Positions 54,797-60,653 of a stretch of DNA of 60,653 bases are shown in pieces. The notes under the pieces were generated by a model. That model did no database searches. It saw nothing but the letters and a program-made list of their open reading frames with translations, and was not told the DNA's origin. Position 1 is the first letter of the stretch; each line of letters opens with the position of its first letter. The position numbers and the translations under genes are program-made. The DNA lies in NCBI GenBank assembly GCA_964561005.1, contig CAZLNO010000009.1, positions 1-60,653 of the forward strand, in the 5' to 3' direction. The DNA comes from CAZLNO01 sp964561005 (GTDB lineage: Bacteria > Pseudomonadota > Alphaproteobacteria > Kiloniellales > Rhodovibrionaceae).

Positions 54797-56128
54797 ATGG
54801 CGCTCTACGACGAATCCCGCCACCAGCCGAAGATCGACCCGACCCGACGGCCAGCGACGCGGCCCGACGGCTCGCCCGACGACAACGACCGCGTGGAGAT
54901 CGGGCCGACGCCGCTCGCCTTCGAGGAATGGGCGGCGCGCGGGCTGACCCCGCCGGACCTGGAGAGGCTGCGGGCCTACCGCCTGGGCCGCATCCGGGAG
55001 CAGCTTCGCCAGCGCGATTACGCCGGCATCCTGCTGTGGGACCCGCTGAACATCCGCTACGCCACCGACAGTTCGAACATGCAGCTCTGGGTGACGCACA
55101 ACGCGGCGCGGGCCTGCTTCATCGCCACCGAGGGGCCGGTGATCCTCTTCGACTTCCACAACTGCCAGCACCTGTCCGAGCACCTGCCGCTGGTCGACGA
55201 GGTGCGCCCTGTCACCACCTTCTTCTTCTTCGAGTCCGCCGAGCGCACCGAGGAGATGGCCGAGCGCTTCGCGGCCGAGATCGACGCCCTGCTGCGCGAG
55301 CACGGCGGCGGCAACCGACGCCTGGCGGTGGACAAAATGGAGATCGCCGGGGTTCTCGCCTTTCAGCGCCGGGGCATCGAGATCCAGAACGGCCAGGAGG
55401 TCACGGAATACGCCCGCGCGGTCAAGGACGCCAACGAGATCAACGCCATGCGCTGCGCCATCGCGGCCGCGAATTCGGCGATGGAGGAGATGCAGGCGGC
55501 GCTGCGCCCCGGCATGACCGAGGCCGACCTCTGGGCGATCCTGCAGGCGGAGAACATCCGCCGGGGCGGCGAGTGGATCGAGACGCGCATCCTCGCCTCC
55601 GGCCCGCGCACCAACCCCTGGTTCCAGGAGTGCGGCCCCCGCGTCATCCAGGCCGGCGACCTGGTCGGCTTCGACACCGACATGGTGGGCCCCTACGGCT
55701 ACTGCGCCGACATCTCGCGCACCTGGATCTGCGGCGACGTGCGGCCCACCGGCGAGCAGCGCACGCTCTATCAGGTCGCGCGCGAGAAGATCGCGCACAA
55801 CACGGAGCTGCTGAAGCCTGGCGCGACCTTCCGCGAGCTCATGGAGACCGGCTATCGCCTGCCGGAGACGTACCGCGCGCTGCGCTACTCGGTCATGTAC
55901 CACGGCGTCGGGCTGTGCGACGAATACCCCGCCATCCGCTACCCGGAGGACTTCGCGCGCTCCGGCTACGATGGCGTGGTGCGGCCGGGCATGGTGCTCT
56001 GCGTCGAAGCCTATGTCGGCGAGGTGGGCGGACGCGAGGGCGTCAAGCTGGAGGACCAGGTGCTGGTGAGCGAGACCGGCTGCGAGAATCTCACGAGCTA
56101 TCCCTTCGAGGCGGCGCTCGCCGGTTGA
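54797..56128 (+). CDS. dddP: DddP-type DMSP lyase (M24 metalloenzyme family)
   Basis: A 443-residue M24-fold protein. Its N-terminus (DNDRVEIGPT, LAFEEWAARGL) and the blocks DPLNIRYATDSSNMQLW and ENIRRGGEWIETRILASGPR are like DddP, which splits dimethylsulfoniopropionate into DMS and acrylate. Metal ligands are Asp293, Asp295, Asp305, His369, Glu404 and Glu419, with Asp375 six residues after the His. The Ruegeria lacuscaerulensis DddP residues as I recall them (295, 297, 307, 371, 406, 421 and catalytic Asp377) are offset by exactly two. A prolidase-like peptidase remains the alternative. No acrylate genes or transporter adjoin it. Confidence 0.78.
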   Translation: MALYDESRHQPKIDPTRRPATRPDGSPDDNDRVEIGPTPLAFEEWAARGLTPPDLERLRAYRLGRIREQLRQRDYAGILLWDPLNIRYATDSSNMQLWVTHNAARACFIATEGPVILFDFHNCQHLSEHLPLVDEVRPVTTFFFFESAERTEEMAERFAAEIDALLREHGGGNRRLAVDKMEIAGVLAFQRRGIEIQNGQEVTEYARAVKDANEINAMRCAIAAANSAMEEMQAALRPGMTEADLWAILQAENIRRGGEWIETRILASGPRTNPWFQECGPRVIQAGDLVGFDTDMVGPYGYCADISRTWICGDVRPTGEQRTLYQVAREKIAHNTELLKPGATFRELMETGYRLPETYRALRYSVMYHGVGLCDEYPAIRYPEDFARSGYDGVVRPGMVLCVEAYVGEVGGREGVKLEDQVLVSETGCENLTSYPFEAALAG

Positions 56129-56225
56129 TCCGGCGCCGCTGTCGGACAATCCGCTGGTATTTATTCTTTGTTAGTTGCGTGCCGCCACTCTCGGTCTGGG
56201 CAGCGCGCATACGGACGAGGACGCC

Positions 56226-56828
56226 ATGACCGAGGACAGCCGCGATTCCGTCGCGAACGGCGTCAGCCTGGAAGACATGCAGATGCAGCTCCGCCAGATG
56301 GAGCGCTACGTCAAGCGTCGCTTCGACGAGCTGTCGACCGAGGTCAATGCCGCCTCGCAACTCATCGGCATGTCGGAGGAGAGCGTCAAGGAGCGCTTCC
56401 GCGAGGTCATCGAGCTGCTGAACGCCATCTCCTATCGCGGCGACGGGCGCTCGCGCGCCCAGGCCGGGGTGGAACTGGACGCCGTGGTGAAGATCACCGA
56501 GGACGCGGCCAACCGCATCCTCGACGCCGCCGATCGCATCGGCGAGCGGCTGGAGGACGAGGCGATCTGGTCGGACGCGAGCGCGCGCGCCGACGCCCTG
56601 GACGAAACGCGCAACGACATCCAGGAGATCCTGATCGCCTGCGCCTTCCAGGACATCACCGGGCAGCGCATCCAGCGGGCGCTGGACAACCTTCAGACCA
56701 TCGAATCGCGGCTGGAAGCCACGCTGTCCAGGTTCGGCATCCACACGGGATCGCTGAAGGAGAACGTCGAGGCGCGCGTCGAAAAGGGCAGCGACCAGGA
56801 CGAGATCGACCGGCTGTTCGAGTCCTGA
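56226..56828 (+). CDS. cheZ: Chemotaxis phosphatase CheZ
   Basis: A 200-residue, wholly helical protein that dephosphorylates CheY-P. The active-site stretch CAFQDITGQRI places Asp143 and Gln147 at the same numbers as the catalytic pair of E. coli CheZ. A flexible acidic link leads to a C-terminal CheY-binding peptide, SDQDEIDRLFES. The ATG at 56226 is preferred to an in-frame start at 56175, as the extra leader has no homology pattern. It stands alone, with no other che or flagellar gene in the window. Confidence 0.88.
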   Translation: MTEDSRDSVANGVSLEDMQMQLRQMERYVKRRFDELSTEVNAASQLIGMSEESVKERFREVIELLNAISYRGDGRSRAQAGVELDAVVKITEDAANRILDAADRIGERLEDEAIWSDASARADALDETRNDIQEILIACAFQDITGQRIQRALDNLQTIESRLEATLSRFGIHTGSLKENVEARVEKGSDQDEIDRLFES

Positions 56829-56908
56829 TGCCCCGGGGCCGGCTCGGCAGCAGCAGCGGGCACCTCGGCCCGCTTGCCATGACCCGGCGAACAGGCCACT
56901 TCTAGTTC

Positions 56909-59305
56909 ATGCGCTCGCCCCTCCTCCGCTGGACCCTGATCGCCCTCGCCGGCCTCGTCACCGTCGCTGTCCTCGGCGCGGCGGGCGGCTATGCCTACCT
57001 GCGCGGATCCTTGCCGCGGACCGAGGGCGAACTGGCCCTGCCCGGCCTGGAGGCGCCGGTCGAGGTGGTGCGCGACGGAGACGGCATTCCCACCATCCGC
57101 GCCGACAGCCGGCAAGACGCCTTGGTCGCGCTCGGCTTCCTGCACGCGCAGGACCGCCTTTGGCAGATGGACTTCATGCGCCGGACGGCGGCGGGCCGGC
57201 TGTCCGAGGTGGCCGGGGAGATGACCCTCGGCATCGACAAGTTCATGCGGGTCATGAACTTCCACGGCTTGGCTGAGGCGCAGTTGCCGCATCTGTCCGA
57301 CGAGACGCGGACCGCGCTCTCGGCCTACGCGAAGGGCGTGAACGCCTTCCTCGACCGCGAGCCGAGGTTGCCCCCCGAGTTCCACGTGCTCGACTACGAA
57401 CCAGAGCGCTGGACCCCGGCGGACAGCCTCACCTGGCTGCGCATCATGGCGCTGCAGCTTTCCGGCAACTGGCGCGAGGAGATCACGCGCGCGCGGCTGG
57501 CCGAGCGGCTGACACCGGAGCAGATCGATTTCCTCTATCCGCGGACGCCGGCGGACGCCCCCACCACGATCGCCACCACGCGTCAGGCGCTGCGCGACCT
57601 TCCCCTTGAAGGCCTCGCCACGCTGTTGCCCGACGACCTGGAGCCGCAATCCGCCTCCAACGCCTGGATCGTCGACGGCACCCGGACGGCCGGCGGCCAG
57701 CCCATCCTGGCCAACGACCCGCATCTGGGCCTTCAGGCACCGGGCTACTGGTACCTGGCGCGCATCGAGACGCCGGAGGGGACGCTGGTCGGCGCCACGG
57801 CACCGGGCACGCCCTTCGCGGTGCTGGGCCGCAACGACCATCTGGCCTGGGGTCTGACCACCACGCACAGCGACACCCAGGATCTCTTCATCGAGCAGGT
57901 CCATCCGGAGGACCCCGCGCGCTACCGCACGCCCGACGGCTGGGCCTCCTTCGAGGTCCGGGAAGAGCGCATCCCTGTCGACGGCCGGGACTCGCCCGAA
58001 ACCTTTACCGTGCGCGGCACCCGCCACGGCCCGGTCATCTCCGACAGCATCGAGAGCGCGCGTGGCGTCACCGAGCCGGGGCACGTCCTGGCCCTGGCCT
58101 GGCCCGCCCTGCGCGCCGACGACCGCACGCCGGACGCCATCCTCGCCGTCAACCGCGCCGACAGCGTGCGCACGGCGCTCGCAGCCCTCGACCATGTGGG
58201 CAGCCCACAGCAGAACATCCATCTGGCCGACGATCAGGGCCACATCGCGGTCGCCGCGCCGGCGCGCGTGCCGCTGCGCCCCGACAACGGCAACGGCATG
58301 CAGCCGGTGCCGGGCTGGACCGGCGAGCACGACTGGCGGGGCTTCATCGACCGGGCGGACCTGCCGCGCACGGTCAACCCCGCCGACGGCCGCATCGTCA
58401 ACGCCAACAACCGACTCGTTCCCGACGACTACCCGCACCTGATCGCCCATCACTGGCCGCCGCCCGACCGCGCCGCCCGCGTCAACGCCCTGCTCGATGC
58501 CGCCGCGACTCCCTTCACCCCGGAGGCGATGGCGGCCATGCAGCTCGACATTCGCGGCGCCACGGCGGCGATCCTGCTGCCCACGCTGCTGGACCACGCA
58601 CCCGACGCCCGCTGGGCGCGCGAGGCGGTCGCGCTGTTGCGCGGCTGGGACCTGGAGATGGCGCGCGAGCGGCCCGAGCCGCTGATCTTCGTCGCCTGGA
58701 TGGACCACCTGAACCGGGCGCTGTTCCAGGACGAGCTGGGAGCGGTGTTCAGCGACTTCACGCGTCCCCGGCCACGGGTGATCAAGCGCGCGGTCGCGGC
58801 GGACAGCGCCTGGTGCGACGACGTCGCGACCGCCGATGTTCGCGAGGACTGCGCCGGCATCGTCTCGCTCGCGCTGGAGCAGGCGCTGGAAAGCCTGGAG
58901 CGGCGCTTCGGCGGCGCGCCCGGTGACTGGCGCTGGGGCGAGGCGCACAACACAGCCCTGCCCCACCCGCTGTTCTCGCGGCTGCCGGTGGCGGGCGCCC
59001 TTTTCGGGTCGGAAATCGCCACCGACGGCGGCGACGAGACAATCAACCGCGGCGGCGCCCGCTACGGCGGCTCCGAGCGCGGCCGCTACGCGCACATCCA
59101 CGGACCCGGCCTGCGCGCCGTCCACGATCTGTCGCGCGAGCCCGGAAGCTCGCTGTTCATGGTCGCCACCGGTCAGTCCGGCAACCCGCTCTCCCCGCAC
59201 TACCTCGGCCTCGCCGAGGCCTGGCGCGACGGTCGCTTTGTAAAACTGGTCGGCGAGGCGCAAGAAGGCGGAAAGCGGCTGCGGCTCATTCCCGCCCGGC
59301 GTTAA
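56909..59305 (+). CDS. Penicillin acylase-family Ntn hydrolase
   Basis: A 798-residue precursor of the penicillin amidase family, which hydrolyses amide-linked acyl groups; relatives include acyl-homoserine-lactone acylases. A membrane anchor or signal covers about residues 8-30 (LIALAGLVTVAVLGAAGGYAYL). The alpha region holds DGDGIPTIRADSRQDALVALGFLHAQDRLWQMD. The autocleavage site is before Ser250 in QSASNAWIVDG, which becomes the N-terminal nucleophile of the beta chain. PILANDPHLGLQAPGYWY and AWGLTTTHSDTQDL follow as usual. The substrate is unknown. It is 80 bp downstream of cheZ. Confidence 0.9.
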   Translation: MRSPLLRWTLIALAGLVTVAVLGAAGGYAYLRGSLPRTEGELALPGLEAPVEVVRDGDGIPTIRADSRQDALVALGFLHAQDRLWQMDFMRRTAAGRLSEVAGEMTLGIDKFMRVMNFHGLAEAQLPHLSDETRTALSAYAKGVNAFLDREPRLPPEFHVLDYEPERWTPADSLTWLRIMALQLSGNWREEITRARLAERLTPEQIDFLYPRTPADAPTTIATTRQALRDLPLEGLATLLPDDLEPQSASNAWIVDGTRTAGGQPILANDPHLGLQAPGYWYLARIETPEGTLVGATAPGTPFAVLGRNDHLAWGLTTTHSDTQDLFIEQVHPEDPARYRTPDGWASFEVREERIPVDGRDSPETFTVRGTRHGPVISDSIESARGVTEPGHVLALAWPALRADDRTPDAILAVNRADSVRTALAALDHVGSPQQNIHLADDQGHIAVAAPARVPLRPDNGNGMQPVPGWTGEHDWRGFIDRADLPRTVNPADGRIVNANNRLVPDDYPHLIAHHWPPPDRAARVNALLDAAATPFTPEAMAAMQLDIRGATAAILLPTLLDHAPDARWAREAVALLRGWDLEMARERPEPLIFVAWMDHLNRALFQDELGAVFSDFTRPRPRVIKRAVAADSAWCDDVATADVREDCAGIVSLALEQALESLERRFGGAPGDWRWGEAHNTALPHPLFSRLPVAGALFGSEIATDGGDETINRGGARYGGSERGRYAHIHGPGLRAVHDLSREPGSSLFMVATGQSGNPLSPHYLGLAEAWRDGRFVKLVGEAQEGGKRLRLIPARR

Positions 59306-59391
59306 CATGGCGTGACGCCAACTTGCGCTGACGACGGCACGGCGCGGCCGCCGGCCGTCGAACCTCACCGCGTCCGCTGGGAGAAACGGTC

Positions 59392-60648
59392 ATGAGCGTC
59401 GCCGCAGAGGACTCGCGCGTCGGCCTGGAGGATATCCGCGCCGCCGCCGAACAATTACAGGGCCACGTGGTGCGCACGCCCCTGGTGCACGCCGCCCGGC
59501 TGTCGGCGATGCTGGGCTGCGAGCTGTACCTGAAGCTGGAGAACCAGCAGTACACCGGCTCGTTCAAGGACCGGGGCAGCCTGATCAAGCTACAAAGCCT
59601 GTCCGACGCGCAGAAGCGCACCGGCGTGATCGCCATGTCGGCCGGCAACCACGCCCAGGGCGTGGCCTATCACGCCCAGCGCCTGGACATCCCGGCCACG
59701 ATCGTGATGCCGGAGACCGCGCCCTTCAGCAAGGTCGAGCGCACGCGCGGCTTCGGCGCCCGCGTGGTGCAGTCCGGCGAGACCATCGACGAGGCGGCGG
59801 ACACCGCGAAGGAGCTGATGGACGCCGAGGGCCTGACCTTCGTCCATCCCTACGACGACCCCGCCATCGTCGCCGGCCAGGGCAGCATCGGCCTGGAGAT
59901 CCTGGCCGACCAGCCGGAGATCGACACCATCGTGGTGCCGATCGGCGGCGGCGGCGTGATGTCCGGCACCGCCCTCGCCGCCACCGCCCTCAACCCGAAG
60001 GTGGAGATGATCGGGGTGGAGGCCGAGCTTTTCCCGTCGATGTACCAGGCCGTGCACGAGCTGGACCCCACCTCCGGCGGCGTCTCCATCGCCGACGGCA
60101 TCGCCGTGAAGCGCCCCGGCAAGCTGACCCGCGCCATCATCGAGCGGCTGGTCGCCGACATCGTCCTTTGCGACGAGCCGACGCTGGAGACGGCGGTGGC
60201 GACGCTGTCCGAGTATCAGAAGGTCGTGGCCGAGGGCGCCGGCGCCGCGCCGCTGGCCGCCGTCCTGAAGGAGCGCGAGCGCTTCGCCGGCAGGAAGGTC
60301 GCGCTGGTTATCTGCGGCGGCAATATCGACACGCGGGTGCTGGCCTCGGTGCTGATGCGCGGACTGGTGCGCGACGGCCGCCTGGTGCGCCTGCGCATCG
60401 ACATCAACGACGCGCCGGGGGTGCTGGCCAGGGTCGCCGGGCTGATCGGCCGGCAGGGCGCCAACATCGTCGAGGTTTACCACCAGCGCCTGTTCCACGA
60501 CGTGCCGGTGCGCAAGGCCGAGATCGACACCGTCATCGAAACCCGCAACGCCGAGCACGTCCGCGAGATCATCGACGCCCTGGAGCAAGGGGGATTCCGC
60601 ACCCGCATGCTGTCCACGCTCTCGGCGGACGGGCCGACGCAGATTTAG
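59392..60648 (+). CDS. Threonine ammonia-lyase (biosynthetic/catabolic, ACT domain)
   Basis: A 418-residue PLP enzyme that converts threonine to 2-oxobutyrate and ammonia. The PLP lysine is Lys59 in YTGSFKDRGS. AMSAGNHAQGVAYHAQ near 83-98 and the phosphate-binding loop PIGGGGVMSG near 183-192 are intact. A C-terminal ACT-like domain covers about residues 330-415 (LVRLRIDINDAPGVLARVAGLIGRQGANIVEVYHQR), as in short IlvA/TdcB-type enzymes with one regulatory domain. The gene is complete; the TAG ends 5 bp before the window edge. Confidence 0.92.
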   Translation: MSVAAEDSRVGLEDIRAAAEQLQGHVVRTPLVHAARLSAMLGCELYLKLENQQYTGSFKDRGSLIKLQSLSDAQKRTGVIAMSAGNHAQGVAYHAQRLDIPATIVMPETAPFSKVERTRGFGARVVQSGETIDEAADTAKELMDAEGLTFVHPYDDPAIVAGQGSIGLEILADQPEIDTIVVPIGGGGVMSGTALAATALNPKVEMIGVEAELFPSMYQAVHELDPTSGGVSIADGIAVKRPGKLTRAIIERLVADIVLCDEPTLETAVATLSEYQKVVAEGAGAAPLAAVLKERERFAGRKVALVICGGNIDTRVLASVLMRGLVRDGRLVRLRIDINDAPGVLARVAGLIGRQGANIVEVYHQRLFHDVPVRKAEIDTVIETRNAEHVREIIDALEQGGFRTRMLSTLSADGPTQI

Positions 60649-60653
60649 GCGGC

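Noticed and set aside
50998..54798. 1266-codon minus-strand open frame
   Set aside because: It covers the opposite strand of SQR and SulP; the protein is a Gln/Arg/His-rich shadow with no domain.

Overview
The window is a 60.6-kb piece of a high-GC chromosome from an alphaproteobacterium. Gene content points to a marine or saline Rhodospirillales-like heterotroph: an eukaryote-like NADP isocitrate dehydrogenase, intracellular PHA depolymerase, a short-chain-acyl-CoA-type (ScfR) regulator, a CtrA-type box, a DddP-type DMSP lyase and PQQ genes. No rRNA or tRNA gene, prophage, insertion sequence or CRISPR array was seen. One 100-base N gap lies at 18871-18970. The order-level assignment is inference.

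Layout. 129-6308: malonate catabolism, with a TRAP transporter (matP-matQ-matM) and malonyl-CoA decarboxylase (matA) on the minus strand, divergent from malonyl-CoA synthetase (matB). 6537-10126: a succinate-semialdehyde-type dehydrogenase, an SDR and a PHA depolymerase. 10381-15340: a PadR regulator followed by a two-gene RND efflux system. 15435-18496: an unknown protein behind a CtrA-like box, a LOG-family hydrolase, icd and a cyclophilin. 18497-19113: gene-free tandem repeats around the N gap. 19114-27042: an MscS channel and a complete nine-gene N-type ATPase operon (atpDCQRBEFAG). 27180-27982: two small genes and an M20 peptidase remnant. 28195-33313: a TorT/TorS-like sensory pair with a stand-alone receiver. 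33395-35896: pqqA-pqqC-pqqD and a PQQ-type sugar dehydrogenase. 36239-41214: a branched-chain amino acid/amide-type ABC transporter. 41429-46705: an unusual signalling locus made of an XRE/ScfR regulator carrying a histidine-kinase DHp-like helical module, a stand-alone receiver, a small membrane protein and a Na+/solute-symporter-type histidine kinase. 46829-54669: universal stress protein, CapA-like protein, ArsR regulator, 1-Cys peroxiredoxin, persulfide dioxygenase-like Blh, a DUF442-SQR fusion and a SulP permease, that is, a sulfide/persulfide handling island. 54797-60648: DddP-type DMSP lyase, CheZ, a penicillin-acylase-family Ntn hydrolase and threonine ammonia-lyase.

Common threads. 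Four intergenic sites fit an FNR/FixK-type TTGA-N6-TCAA core (one with a mismatch). They lie ahead of the N-ATPase operon, the DUF2892 gene, the universal stress gene and the peroxiredoxin/Blh pair, suggesting that these dispersed loci answer to one redox or oxygen regulator. Two families of dispersed repeats also run through the window: a short palindrome with a TCGACAGGCTC-type loop, one copy of which supplies the last codons of atpR, and an element of about 105-117 bp with ATACC...GGTAT ends seen twice.

The best candidate for something undescribed is the 41429-46705 locus. There the regulator's helical module matches the DHp domain of the kinase encoded 1 kb downstream at about half of the positions and keeps the phospho-acceptor histidine, but the regulator has no ATPase domain.
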